64,000 nt of DNA from Aristolochia californica (GCA_029961685.1 JARWKL010000015.1:11530801-11594800), one strand, 5' to 3'; counted from the stretch's first letter, positions 12,504 through 26,442 are shown. The notes: generated by a model not told the origin, from the letters alone. Program-made: numbers and translations.

Positions 12504-15500
12504 GCACACATGAACTGTAAAATTTTCATTTTGTTGCGATCTTATATCTTTTTTGTTTACGAGGAAAATTGGGAGAGTGAAAACTCAAGTTTGGATCTGA
12601 AAAAAATAAAATTTAAAAAACACAAATGCTGAGAGAGATATTTCCAAAAAGTATCAGTGATTTTTAAGGATAGGCAAAAAGTGGGTTGTTTGGCTCTGGT
12701 AAATATCCAACCACTTGAGAAATTAACTTTTTCTACTCCCCTAATTTTTGGATCATTAGGCCACTTGCCCCTCAACATGCTTGTGGCATGCATATCCACC
12801 ACACATAAAACATGTTGGGATAAGTTAGAGGTCTCTTTCCTATAAAATTCCACCAAGCTATTCTTAGGGGGCTGTACTAGTGAAATTTCAAAAACATGGA
12901 TTTTGGAGTTCATTTTTAGTGCGTGAAATAATTTTCTCTTTATTATTATAGTTTTCAAATTCTTTTGCACACATGAACTCTAAAATTTTCATTTTGTTGT
13001 GATCTTATATCTTTTATGTTTATGAGGAAAAATGGGAGTTTGAAAACTCAAGTTTGGACCTGAAAAAAAAAAAATTTTGAAATGCACAAATGCTCAGAGA
13101 GATAATTCCAAAAAGTATCTGTGATTTTTAAGGATAGGCAAAATGTGGGTTGTTTGGCTCTGGTAAATATCCAACCACTTGAGAATTTAACTTTTTCTAC
13201 TCCCCCTAATTTTGGGATCATTAGGCCACTTGCATCCTCAACATGCTTGTGGCATGCATATCCACCACACTTAAAACATGTTAGGATCAGTTAGAGGTCT
13301 CTTTCCTATAAAATTCCAGCAAGCTAATATTAGGGGGTTGTACTAGTGGAATTTCCCAAAAATGGATTTTGGAGTTCATTTTTAGTGCGTGAAATAATTT
13401 TCTATATATTATTATACTTTTCAATTTATTTTGCACACATGAACTCTGAAATTTTCATTTTGTTGCGATCTTATATCTTTTTTGTTTACGAGGAAAAATC
13501 GGACAGTGAAAACTCAAGTTTGGACCTAAAAAAAAAAATTTTAAGTGCACAAATACTGAGTGAGATAATTCCAAAAAGTATATGTGATTTTTAAGAATAG
13601 GCAAAAAATGAAAAGTGGGTTGTTTGGCTCTGGTAAATATCCACCCACTTGAGAATTTATCTTTTTCGACTCCCCTAATTTTGGGATCATTAGAACACTT
13701 GCATCCTCAACATGCTTGTGGTATGCATATCCACCACACTTAAAACATGTTAGGATCAGTTGGAGGTCTCTTTCCTATAAAATTCCACCAAGCTATTATT
13801 AGGGGGCTGTACAAGTGGAATTTCCCAATCCTGGATTTTGGAGTTCATTTTTAGTGCGTGAAATAATTTTCTATTTATTATTATAGTTTTCATATTTTTT
13901 TGCACACATGAACTCTAAAGTTTTCATTTTGTTGCGATCTTATACCTTTTTTGCTTACGAGGAAAAATGGGAGAGAGAAAACTCAAGTGTGGATCTGAAA
14001 AAAAAAAAATTTGAAATGCACAAATGCTGAGAGAGATAATTCCAAAAAGTATCTGTGATTTTTAAGGATAGGTAAAAAGTGGGTTGTTTGGCTCTGGTAA
14101 ATATGCAACCACTTGAGAATTTGACTTTTTCTACTCCCCCAAATTTTTGGATCTGAAGACCTTTTGCATCCTCAACATGCTTGTGGCATGCGTATCCACC
14201 ACACTTAAAACATGTTAGGATCAGTTAGAGGTATCTTTCCTGTAAATTCCACCAAGCTATTATTAGGTGGTTGTACTAGTCGAATTTCCCAAACATGGAT
14301 TTTGGAGTTCATTTTTAGTCCGTGAAATAATTTTCTATTTATTATTATAGTTTTTAAATTTTTTGCACACATGAACTCTAAAATTTTCATTTTATTGCTA
14401 TCTTATATCTTTTTTGTTTACGAGGAAATATGGGAGAGAGTAAACTCAAATTGGATCTGAAAAAAAAAAATTTTGAAATGCACAAATGCTGAGAGAGATA
14501 ATTCCAAAAAGTATCTGTGATTTTTTAGGATCGGCAAAAAGTGGGTTGTTTGGCTCTGGTAAATATCCAACCATTTTAGAATTTAACTTTTTCTTCTCCC
14601 CCTAATTTTTGGATCATTAGGCCACTTGCATCCTCAACATGCTTGTGGCATGCATATCCACCACACTTAAAACATGTTAGGATCAGTTAGAGGTCTCTTT
14701 CCTATAAAATTTCACCAAGCTATTATTAGGGGGCTGTACTAGTGGAATTTCCCAAACATAGATTTTGGAAGTCATTTTTAGTGTGTGAAATAATTTTCTC
14801 TTTATTATTATAGTTTTCAAATATTTTTGCACACATGAACTCTAAAATTTTCATTTCGTTGCGATCTTATATCTTTTTTGTTTACAACGAAAAATGGGAG
14901 AGAGAAAACTCAGGTTTGGATCTGAAAATAAAAAAAATTTGAAATGCACAAATGCTGAGAGAGATAATTCGAAAAAGTATCTGTGATTATTAAGGATGGG
15001 CAAAAAGTGGGTTGTTTGGCTCTAGTAAGTATGCAACCACTTGAGAATTTGACTTTTTCTACTCCCCCTAATTTTTGTATCTGAAGCCCACTTGCATCCT
15101 CAACATGCTTGTGGCATGCGTATCCACCACACTTAAAACATGTTAGGATCATTTAGAGCTCTCTTTCCTATAAAATTCCACCAAGCTATTATTATTAGGG
15201 GGTTGTACTAGTGGAATTAACCAAACATGGATTTTTGAGTTCATTTTTAGTGCATGAAATAATTTTCTATTTATTATTATAGTTTTTAAATTTTTTTGCA
15301 CACATGAACTCTAAAATTTTCATTTTGTTGCGATCTTATATCTTTTTTGTTTACGAGGAAAAATGGGAGAGTGAAAACTCAAATTTGGATCTGAAAAAAA
15401 AAAAATTCAAATGTACAAATGTTGAGTTAGATTATTCCAAAAAGTATCTGTGATTTTTAAGGATAGGCAAAAAGTGGGTCGTTTGGCACAGGTAAAAATC

Positions 15501-17152
15501 CAACCATTTCAGAATTTGACTTTTTCTGCTCCCCCTAATTTTTGGATCTGAAGGCCACTTGGATCCTCAACATGCTTGTGGCATGCATATCCACCACACT
15601 TAAAAAGGGTTAGGATCAGTTAAAGGTTCCTATAAAATTCCACCAAGCTATTATTAGGGGGTTGTACTAGTGGAATTTCCAAAACATGGATTTTGGAGTC
15701 CATTTTTAGTGCGTGAAATAATTTTCTATTTATTATTATAGTTTTCAAATTTTTTTGCACACAAGAACTCTTAAATTTGCATTTCGTTGTGATCTTATAT
15801 CTTTTTTGTTTACGAGGAAAAATGGGAAAGTGAAAACTCAAGCTTGGATTTGAAAAAAAAAAATTTTAAATGCACAAATGCTGAGAGAGATAATTCCAAA
15901 AAGTATCATTTATTTTTAAGGAAAGGCAAAAAGTGGGTTGTTTGGCTCTGGTAAATATCCAACCACTTGAGAATTTGACTTTTTCTTCTACCCCTAATTT
16001 TTGGATCTGGAGGCCACTTGCATCCTCAACATGCTTGTGGCATGCATATCCACCACACTTAAAACATGTTAGGATCAGTTAGAGGTCTCTTTCCTATAAA
16101 ATTCCACCAAGCTATTATTATTAGGCGGTTGTACTAGTGGACTTTCCCAAACATGCATTTTGGAGTTCATTTTTAGCGCGTGAAATAATTTTATATTTAT
16201 TATTATAGTTTTCAAATTTTTTTGCCCACATGAACTCGAAAATTTTCATTTTGTTGCGATCTTATATCTTTTTTGTTTACGTGGAAAAATGTGAGAGTAA
16301 AAACTCAAATTCAGATCTAAAAAAAAAAAATTTGAAATGGACAAATGCTGAGAGAGATAATTCCAAAAGTATCTGTGATTTTTAAGGTTAGGCAAAAAGT
16401 GGGTTGTTTGGTTCCTGTAAATATCCAACCACTTGAGAATTTAACTTTTTCTACTCCCCTTAATTTTTGGATCTGAAGACCACTTGCATCCTCAACATGC
16501 TTGTGGCATGCATATCCACCACACTTAAAACATGTTAGGATCAGTTAGAGGTCTCTTTCCTATAAAATTCCGCCAACCAATTATTATTAGGGGGTTGTAC
16601 TAGTCGAATTTCCCAAATATGGATTTTGAGTTCATTTTTAGTGCGTGAAATAATTTTCTATTTATTATTATAGTTTTCAAATTTTTTTGCACATATGAAC
16701 TCTAATATTTTCATTTTGTTGCGATCTTATATCTTTTTTGTTTACGAGGAAATATGTGAGAGAGAAAACTTTGGTTTGGATTTGAAAAAAAAAAATTTGA
16801 AATGCACAAATTTTGAGAGAGATAATTCCAAAAAGTATCCGTTATTTTTAAGGATAGGCAAAAAGTGGGTTGTTTGGCTCTGGTAAATATCCAACCACTT
16901 GAGAATTTATCTTTTTCTGGTCCCCCTAATTTTTGAATCATTACGCCACTTGCATTCTCAACATGCTTGTGGCATGCATATCCACAACACATAAAACATG
17001 TTAGGATCAGTTAGAGGTCTCTTTCTGATAAAATTCCACCAAACTATTATTAGGGGGCTGTACTAATGGAATTTCCCAAACATGGATTTTGGAGTTCATT
17101 TTTAGTGCGTGAAATAATTTTCTGTTTATTATTATAGTTTTCAAATTTTTTT
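12504..17152 (+). repeat. HOR unit 1: 10-mer a b c d e g h l m n
   Basis: Ten monomers, 4,649 bp, counted from GCACAC to GCACAC. The left half of the first monomer (12,504 to about 12,700) does not carry the type-a marks ATTTTCTTTTTGTTGAG. The a-type signature begins only with TTGAGAAATTAAC and CCCCTCAACATGC. The left edge of HOR homology therefore lies near 12.6-12.72 kb. Types f, i, j and k are absent: e passes straight to g, and h straight to l. Confidence 0.9.
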
Positions 17153-17615
17153 GCACACATGAACTCTAAAATTTTCTTTTTGTTGAGATCTTATACCTTT
17201 TTTGTTTACGAGAAAAATGGGACAGTGAAAACTCAATATTGGACCTAAAAAAAAAAATTTTGAAATGCACAAATGCTGGGAGAGATAATTCCAAAAAGTA
17301 TCTGTGATTTTTAAGGATAGGCAAAAAGTGGGTTGTTTGGCTCTGGTAAATATCCAACCACTTGAGAAACTAACTTTTTCTACTCCCCCTAATTTTGGGA
17401 TCATTAGGACACTTGCATCCTCCACATGCTTGTGGCATGCATAGCCACCACACTTAAAACATGTTAAGATCAGTTAGAGGTCTCTTTCCTATAAAATTCC
17501 ACCAAGCTAATATTAGGGGGTTGTACTAGTGGAATTTCCCAAAAATGGATTTTGGAGTTCATTTTTAGTGCGTGAAATAATTTTTGATATATTATTATAG
17601 TTTTTAATTTTTTTT
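17153..17615 (+). repeat. Hybrid monomer, left part type a, right part type b
   Basis: The left part has ATTTTCTTTTTGTTGAGATC, CTTATACC, GGGACAGTGAAAACTC and TTGAGAAACTAAC, as in type a at 21.3 and 27.8 kb. From about 17,395 it follows type b: TTTTGGGATCATTAGGACAC, AAGCTAATATTAGGGGG and CCCAAAAATGGATTTTGG, as at 13.2 kb. The switch lies at about 17,367-17,405. This is the product expected from an unequal exchange between adjacent a and b monomers that lost one repeat length. Confidence 0.85.
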
Positions 17616-20600
17616 GCACACATGAACTCTGAAATTTTCATTTTGTTGCGATCTTATATCTTTTTTGTTTACGAGGAAAAATCGGACAGTCAAAACTCAA
17701 GTTTGGACCTGAAAAAAAAATTTTAAATCCACAAATACTGAGTGAGATAATTCCAAAAAGTATCTGTGATTTTTAAGAATAGGCAAAAAATGAAAAGTGG
17801 GTTGTTTGGCTCTGGTAAATATCCACCCACTTGAGAATTTATCTTTTTCGACTCCCCCTAATTTTGGGATCATTAGGCCACTTGCATCCTCAACATGCTT
17901 GTGGCATGCATATCCACCACACTTAAAACATGTTAGGATCAGTTGGAGGTCTCTTTCCTATAAAATTCCACCACGCTATTATTAGGGGGCTGTACAAGTG
18001 AAATTTCCCAAACATGGATTTTGGAGTTCATTTTTAGTGCGTGAAATAATTTTCTACTTATTATTATTGTTTTCAAATTTTTTTGCACACATGAACTCTA
18101 AAGTTTTCATTTTGTTGCGATCTTATATCGTTTTTGTTTACGAGGAAAAATGGTAGAGTGAAAACTCAAGTTTGGATCTGAAAAAAAAAAAATTTGAAAT
18201 GCACAAATGCTGAGAGAGATAATTCCAAAAAGTATCTGTGATTTTAAAGGATAGGTAAAAAGTGGGTTGTTTGGCTCTGGTAAATATGCAACCACTTGAG
18301 AATTTGACTTTTTCTACTCCCCCAAATTTTTGGATCTGAAGGCCATTTGCATCCTCAACATGCTTGTGGCATGCGTATCCACCACACTTAAAACATGTTA
18401 GGATCAGTTAGAGGTATCTTTCCTGTAAATTCCACCAAGCTATTATTAGGGGGTTGTACTAGTCGAATTACCCAAACATGGATTTTGGAGTTCATTTTTA
18501 GTCCGTGAAATAATTTTCTATTTATTATTATAGTTTTCAAATTTTTTGCACACATGAACTCTAAAATTTTCATTTTATTGCGATCTTATATCTTTTTTGT
18601 TTACGAGGAAATATGTGAGAGAGTAAACTCAAATTGTATCTAAAAAAAAAAAATTTTAAAATGCACAAATGCTGAGAGAGATAATTCCAAAAAGTATCTG
18701 TGATTTTTAAGGATCGGCAAAAAGTGGGTTGTTTGGCTCTGGTAAATATCCAACTATTTTAGAATTTAACTTTTTCTTCTCCCCCTAATTTTTGGATCAT
18801 TAGGCCACTTGCATCCTCAACATACTTGTGGCATGCATATCCACCACACTTGAAACATGTTAGGATCAGTTAGAGGTCTCTTTCCTATAAAATTCCACCA
18901 AGCTATTATTAGGGGGCTGTACTAGTGGAATTTCCCAAACATAGATTTTGGAAGTCATTTTTAGTGTGTGAAATAATTTTCTATTTATTATTATAGTTTT
19001 CAAATTTTTTTGCACACATGAACTCTAAAATTTTCATTTCGTTGCGATCTTATATCTTTTTTGTTTACAACGAAAAATGGGAGAGAGAAAACTCAGGTTT
19101 GGATCTGAAAATAAAAAAAATTTGAAATGCACAAATGCTGAGAGAGATAATTCGAAAAAGTATCTGTGATTTTTAAGGATGGGCAAGAAGTGGGTTGTTT
19201 GGCTCTAGTAAGTATGCAACCACTTGAGAATTTGACTTTTTCTACTCCCCCTAATTTTTGGATCTGAAGCCCACTTGCATCCTCAACATGCTTGTGGCAT
19301 GCGTATCCACCACACTTAAAACATGTTAGGATCATTTAGAGCTCTCTTTCCTATAAAATTCCACCAAGCTATTATTATTAGGGGGTTGTACTAGTGGAAT
19401 TAACCAAACATGGATTTTTGAGTTCATTTTTAGTGCGTGAAATAATTTTCTATTTATTATTATAGTTTTCAATTTTTTTTGCACACATGAACTCTAAAAT
19501 TTTCATTTTGTTGCGATCTTATATCTTTTTTGTTTACGAGGAAAAATGGGAGAGTGAAAACTCAAATTTGGATCTGAAAAAAAAAAATTCAAATGTACAA
19601 ATGTTGAGATAGATTATTCCAAAAAGTATCTGTGATTTTTAAGGATAAGCAAAAAGTGGGTTGTTTGGCGCACGTAAAAATCCAACCATTTCAGAATTTG
19701 ACTTTTTCTACTCCCCCTAATTTTTGGATCTGAAGGCCACTTGGATCCTCAACATGCTTGTGGCATGCATATCCACCACACTTAAAACAGGTTAGGATCA
19801 GTTAAAGGTTCCTATAAAATTCCACCAAGCTATTATTAGGGGGTTGTACTAGTGGAATTTCCCAAACATGGATTTTGGAGTTCATTTTTAGTGCGTGAAA
19901 TAATTTTCTATTTATTATTATAGTTTTCAAATTTTTTTGCACACAAGAGCTCTTAAATTTGCATTTCGTTGCGATCTTATATCCTTTTTGTTTACGAGGA
20001 AAAATGGGAAAGTGAAAACTCAAGCTTGGATTTGAAAAAAAAAAATTTTAAATGCACAAATGCTGAGAGAGATAATTCAAAAAAGTATCATATATTTTTA
20101 AGGAAAGGCAAAAAATGGGTTGTTTGGCTCTGGTAAATATCCAACCACTTGAGAATTTGACTTTTTCTTCTACCCCTAATTTTTGGATCTGGAGGCCACT
20201 TGCATCCTCAACATGCTTGTGGCATGCATATCCACCACACTTAAAACATGTTAGGATCAGTTAGAGGTCTCTTTCCTATAAAATTCCACCAAGCTATTAT
20301 TATTAGGCGGTTGTACTAGTGGAATTTCCCAAACATGCATTTTAGAGTTCATTTTTAGCGCGTGAAATAATTTTATACTTATTATTATAGTTTTCAAATT
20401 TTTTTGCCCACATGAACTCTAAAATTTTCATTGTGTTGCGATCTTATATCTTCTTTGTTTACGTGGAAAAATGGGAGAGTAAAAACTCAAACTCAGATCT
20501 GAAAAAAAGAAATTTCAAATGGACAAATGCTGAGAGAGATAATTCCAAAAGTATCTGTGATTTTTAAGGTTAGGAAAAAAGTGGGTTGTTTGGTTCTGGT

Positions 20601-21334
20601 AAATATCCAACCACTTGAGAATTTAACTTTTTCTACTCCCCTTAATTTTTGGATCTGAAGACCACTTGCATCCTCAACATGCTTGTGGCATGCATATCCA
20701 CCACACTTAAAACATGTTAGGATCAATTACAGGTCTCTTTCCTATAAAATTCCACCAACCAATTATTATTAGGGGGTTGTACTAGTCGAATTTCCCAAAT
20801 ATGGATTTTGAGTTCATTTTTAGTGCGTGAAATAATTTTCTATTTATTATTATAGTTTTCAAATTTTTTTGCACACATGAACTCTAATATTTTCATTTTG
20901 TTGCGATTTTATATCTTTTTTGTTTACGAGAAAATATGTGAGAGTGAAAACTTTGGTTTGGATTTGAAAAAAAAAAATTTGAAATGCACAAATTTTGAGA
21001 GAGATAATTCCAAAAAGTATCTGTTATTTTTAAGGATAGGCAAAAAGTGGGTTGTTTGGCTCTGGTAAATATCCAACCACTTGAGAATTTATCTTTTTCT
21101 GCTCCCCCTAATATTTGAATCATTACGCCACTTGCATTCTCAACATGCTCGTGGCATGCATATCCACAACACTTAAAACATGTTAGGATCAGTTAGAGGT
21201 CTCTTTCTGACAAAATTCCACCAAACTATTATTAGGGGGCTGTACTAATGGAATTTCCCAAACATGGATTTTTGAGTTCATTTTTCTTGCGTGAAATAAT
21301 TTTCTGTTTATTATTATAGTTTTCAAATTTTTTT
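17153..21334 (+). repeat. HOR unit 2: 9-mer (a/b) c d e g h l m n
   Basis: Nine monomers, 4,182 bp. Offsets to unit 1 are 4,182-4,183 bp for c through n. The unit is one monomer shorter than unit 1 because a and b are replaced by one hybrid monomer with landmark 17424. Types f, i, j and k are absent, as in unit 1. Confidence 0.92.
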
Positions 21335-23650
21335 GCACACATGAACTCTAAAATTTTCTTTTTGTTGAGATTTGTTTACGAGAAAAATGGGACAGTGAAA
21401 AGTCAATTTTGGACCTAAAAAAAAAGAAATTTGAAATGCACAAATGCTGAGAGAGATAATTCCAAAAAGTATCTGTGATTTTTAAGGATAGGCAAAAAGT
21501 GGGTTGTTTGGCTCTGGTAAATATCCAACCACTTGAGAAATTAACTTTTTCTACTCCCCCTAATTTTTGGATCATTAGGCCACTTGCCCCTCAACATGCT
21601 TGTGGCATGCATATCCACCACACTTAAAACATGTTAGGATAAGTTAGAGGTCTCTTTCCTATAAAATTCCACCAAGCTATTATTAGGGGGCTGTACTAGT
21701 GAAATTTCGAAAACATGGATTTTGGAGTTCATTTTTAGTGCGTGAAATAATTTTCTCTTTATTATTATAGTTTTCAAATTTTTTTGCACACATGAACTCT
21801 AAAATTTTCATTTTGTTGTGATCTTATATCTTTTTTGTTTATAAGGAAAAATGGGAGGGAGAAAACTTAAGTTTGGACCTGAAAAAAAAAAAAAATTTGA
21901 AATGCACAAATGCTGAGAGAGATAATTCCAAAAAGTATCTGTGATTTTTAAGGATAGGCAAAATGTGGGTTGTTTGGCTCTGGTAAATATCCAACCACTT
22001 GAGAATTTAACTTTTTCTACTCCCCCTAATTTTTTGATCATTAGGACACTTGCATCCTCAACATGCTTGTGGCATGCATATCCACCACACTTAAAACATG
22101 TTAGGATCAGTTAGAGGTCTCTTTCCTATAAAATTCCACCAAGCTATCATTAGGCGGTTGTACTAGTGGAATTTCCCAAAAATGGATTTTCGAGTTCATT
22201 TTTAGTGCGTGAAATAATTTTCTATATATTATTATAGTTTTCTATTTTTTTTGCACACATGAACTCTGACATTTTCATTTTGTTGCGATCTTATATCTTT
22301 TTTGTTTACGAGGAAAAATCAGACAGTGAAAACTCAAGTTTGGACCTGAAAAAAAAAAATTTTAAATGCACAAATACTGAGAGAGATAATTCCAAAAAGT
22401 ATCTGTGATTTTTAAGAATAGGCAAAAAATGAAAAGTGGGTTGTTTGGCTCTGGTAAATATCCACCCACTTGAGAATTTATCTTTTTCGACTCCCCCTAA
22501 TTTTGGGATCATTAGGCCACTTGCATCCTCAACATGCTTGTGGCATGCATATCCACCACACTTAAAACATGTTAGGATCAGTTGGAGGTCTCTTTCCTAT
22601 AAAATTCCACCAAGCTATTATTAGGGGGCTGTACAAGTGGAATTTCCCAAACATGGATTTTGGATTTCATTTTTAGTGCGTGAAATAATTTTCTATTTAT
22701 TATTATAGTTTTCAAATTTTTTTGCTCACATGAACTCTAAAGTTTTCATTTTGTTGCGATCTTATATCTTTTTTGTTTACGAGGAAAAATGGGAGAGAGA
22801 AAACTCAAGTTTAGATCTGAAAAAAAAAAAATTTGAAATGCACAAATGCTGAGAGAGATAATTCCAAAAAGTATCTGTGATTTTTAAGGATAGGTAAAAA
22901 GTGGGTTGTTTGGCTCTGGTAAATATGCAACCACTTGAGAATTTGACTTTTTGTACTCCCCCAAATTTTTGGATCTGAAGGCCATTTGCATCCTCAACAT
23001 GCTTGTGGCATGCGTATCCACCACACTTAAAACATGTTAGGATCAGTTAGAGGTATCTTTCCTGTAAATTCCACCAAGCTATTATTAGGGGGTTGTACTA
23101 GTCGAATTTCCCATACATGGATTTTGGAGTTCATTTTTAGTCCGTGAAATAATTTTCTATTTATTATTATAGTTTTCAATTTTTTTTGCACACATGAACT
23201 CTAAAATTTTCATTTTATTGCGATCTTATATCTTTTTTGTTTACGAGGAAATATGGGAGAGAGTAAATTCAAATTGGATCTGAAAAAAAAAAAATTTGAA
23301 ATGCACAAATTCTGAGAGAGATAATTCCAAAAAGTATCTGTGATTTTTAAGGATCGGCTAAAAGTGGGTTGTTTGGCTCTGGTAAATATCCAACCATTTT
23401 AGAATTTAACTTTTTCTTCTCCCCCTAATGTTTGGATCATTAGGCCACTTGCATCCTCAACATGCTTGTGGCATGCATGTCCACCACACTTAAAACATGT
23501 TAGGATCAGTTAGCGGTCTCTTTCCTATAAAATTCCACCAAGCTATTATTAGGGGGCTGTACTAGTGGAATTTCCCAAACATAGATTTTGGAAGTCATTT
23601 TTAGTGCGTGAAATAATTTTCTATTTAAATTATAGTTTTCAATTTTTTTT

Positions 23651-24116
23651 GCACACATGAACTCTAAAGTTTTCATTTGGTTGCGATCTTATATCTTTTT
23701 TGTTTACGAGGAAAAATGGGAGAGTGAAAACTCAAGTTTGGATCTAAAAAATAAAAAAATTTGAAATGCACAAATGCTGAGAGAGATAATTCCAAAAAGT
23801 ATCTGTGATTTTTAAGGATAGGTAAAAAGTGGGTTGTTTGTCTCTGGTAAATATGCAACCACTTGAGAATTTGACTTTTTCTACTCCCCATAATTTTTGG
23901 ATCTGAAGGCCATTTGCATCCTCAACATGCTTGTGGCATGCGTATCCACCACACTTAAAACATGTTAGGATCAGTTAGAGGTATCTTTCCTATTAAATTC
24001 CACCAAGATATTATTAGGGGGTTGCACTAGTGGAATTTCCCAAACATGGATTTTGGAGTTCATTTTTAGTCCGTGAAATAATTTTCTATTTATTATTATA
24101 GTTTTCAAATATTTTT
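23651..24116 (+). repeat. Type f monomer, extra d-like repeat of the 14-mer, copy in unit 3
   Basis: Type f follows e and resembles d: GAACTCTAAAGTTTTC, GGTAAAAAGTGGG, ATATGCAACCACTTG, GGCCATTTGCATCC, GCATGCGTATCC and GAGGTATCTTTCC. Just before it lies TTCTATTTAAATTATAG, in place of the usual TTCTATTTATTATTATAG, found only here and in unit 4 near 30.14 kb. The simplest reading is a d-e-d' arrangement made by partial duplication of the d-e pair. Confidence 0.8.
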
Positions 24117-25045
24117 GCACACATGAACTCTAAAATTTTCATTTCGTTGCGACCTTATATCTTTTTTGTTTGCAATGAAAAATGGGAGAAAGAAAACTCA
24201 GGTTTGGATCTGAAAATAAAAAAAATTTGAAATCCACAAATGCTGAGAGAGATAATTCGAAAAAGTATCTGTGATTTTTAAGGATGGGCAAAAAGTGGGT
24301 TGTTTGGCTCTAGTAAGTATGCAACCACTTGAGAATTTGACTTTTACTACTCCCCCTAATTTTTGGATCTGAAGCCCACTTGCATCCTCAACATGCTTGT
24401 GGCATGCGTATCCACCACACTTAAAACATGTTAGGATCATTTAGAGCTCTCTTTCCTATAAAATTCCACCAAGCTATTATTATTAGGGGGTTGTACTAGT
24501 GGAATTAACCAAACATGGATTTTGGAGTTCATTTTTAGTGCGTGAAATAATTTTCTATTTATTATTATAGTTTTAAAATTTTTTTGCACACATGAACTCT
24601 AAAATTTTCATTTTGTTGCGATCTTATATCTTTTTTGTTTACGAGGAAAAATGGGAGAGTGAAAACTCAAATTTGGATCTGAAAAAAAAAAAAATTCAAA
24701 TGTACAAATGTTGAGATAGATTATTCCAAAAAGTATCTGTGATTTTTAAGGATAGGCAAAAAGTGGGTTGTTTGGCGCAGGTAAATATCCAACCATTTCA
24801 GAATTTGACTTTTTCTGCTCCCCCTAATTTTTGGATCTGAAGGCCACTTGGATCCTCAACATGCTTGTGGCATGCATATCCACCACACTTAAAACAGGTT
24901 AGGATCAGTTAAAGGTTCCTATAAAATTCCACCAAGCTATTATTTGGGGGTTGTACTAGTGGAATTTCCCAAACATGGATTTTAGAGTTCATTTTTAGTG
25001 CGTGAAATAATTTTCTATTTATTAATATATTTTTCAAATTTTTTT

Positions 25046-26442
25046 CCACACATGTACTCTAAAATTTTCATTTTGTTGCGATATTATATCTTTTTTGCTT
25101 ACGAGGAAAAATGGGAGAGTGAAAACTCAAGTTTGGATTTGAAAAAAAAAAATTTGAAATGCACAAATGCTGAGAGAGATAATTCCAAAAAGTATCTGTG
25201 ATTTTTAAGGATAGGCAAAAAGTGGGTTGTTTGGCCCTGGTAAATATCCAACCACTTGAGAATTTGACTTTTTCTGCTCCCTCTAATTTTTGGATCTGAA
25301 GGCCACTTCCATCCTCAACATGCTTGTGGCATGCATATCCACCGCACTTAAAACAAGTTAGGATCAGTTAGAGGTCTCTTTCCTATTAAATTCCACCAAG
25401 CTATTATTAGGGGGTTGTACTAGTGGAATTTCCCAAACATGGATTTTGGAGTTCATTTTTAGTGCGTGAAATAATTTTCTATTTATTATTATAGTTTTCA
25501 AATTTTTATGCACACATGAACTCTAAAATTTTCATTTCGTTGCGATCTTATATCTTTTTTGCTTTCGAGGAAAAATGGGAGAGTGAAAACTCAAGTTTGG
25601 TTGTGAAAAAAAAAATTTGAAATGCGCAAATGCTGAGAGAGATAATTCCAAAAAGTATCTGTGATTTTTTAGGATAGACAAAAAGTGGGTTGTTTGGCTC
25701 TGGTAAATATCCAACCACTTGAGAATTTGACTTTTTCTACTCACCCTAATTTTTGGATCTTAATTCCACTTGCATCCTCAACTTGCTTGTGGCATGCATA
25801 TCCACCACTCTTGAAACATGTTAGAATCAATTAGATGTCTATTTTCTTTAAAAATTTACCAAGCTATTATTGTTAGGGGGTTGTACTTGTCGAATTTCCC
25901 AAACATGAATTTTGGATTTCATTTTTAGTGCGTGAAATAATTTTCTATTTATTATTATAGTTTTCAAATTTTTTTGCACACAAGAACTCTTAAATTTTCA
26001 TTTTGTTCCGATCTTATATCTTTTTTATTTTCGTGGAAAAATGGGAGAGTGAAATCTCAAGTTTGGATCTGAAAAAAAAAAAATTTGAAATGCACAATTC
26101 TAAGTGAGATAATTCCAAAAAGTATCTGTGATTTTTAAGGATAGGCAAAAAGTGGGTTGTTTGGCTCTGGTAAATATCCAACCACTTGAGAATTTAACAT
26201 TTTCTACTCCCCCTAATTTTTAGATCTGAAGGCCACTTGCATCCTCAACATGCTTGTGGCATGCATATCCACCACACTTAAAACATGTTAGGATAAGTTA
26301 GAGGTCTCTTTCCTATAAAATTCCACCAAGCTATTATTATTATTGGGTTGTACTAGTGGAATTTCCCAAACATGGATATTGGAGTTCATTTTTAGCGCGT
26401 GAAATAATTTTCTATTTATTATTATAGTATTCAAATTTTTTT
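25046..26442 (+). repeat. Types i-j-k, three-monomer insertion in unit 3
   Basis: Three monomers, 1,397 bp, sit between h and l. Type i has CACATGTACTCTAAAATT, CACTTCCATCC, CCACCGCACTT and AAAACAAGTTAGG. Type j has TTTTGCTTTCGAGG, GTTTGGTTGTGAAAA, CACCACTCTTGAAAC and the unusual GTCTATTTTCTTTAAAAA. Type k has GTTCCGATCTTATATC, TTATTTTCGTGG and a four-unit ATTATTATTATTGGG. Units 1 and 2 lack all three. Confidence 0.88.

Noticed and set aside
12557..12970. 137-codon minus-strand open frame as a gene
   Set aside because: It spans most of one satellite monomer and is closed by stops in the neighbouring copies. Its peptide matches the pseudo-translations of other monomers in shifted frames after the poly-A run. 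There is no start context, domain or frame conservation.
23615..23650. The TTAAATT variant before type f as a transposon insertion scar
   Set aside because: Only the ATT-rich stretch is shortened; there is no target-site duplication or foreign sequence.
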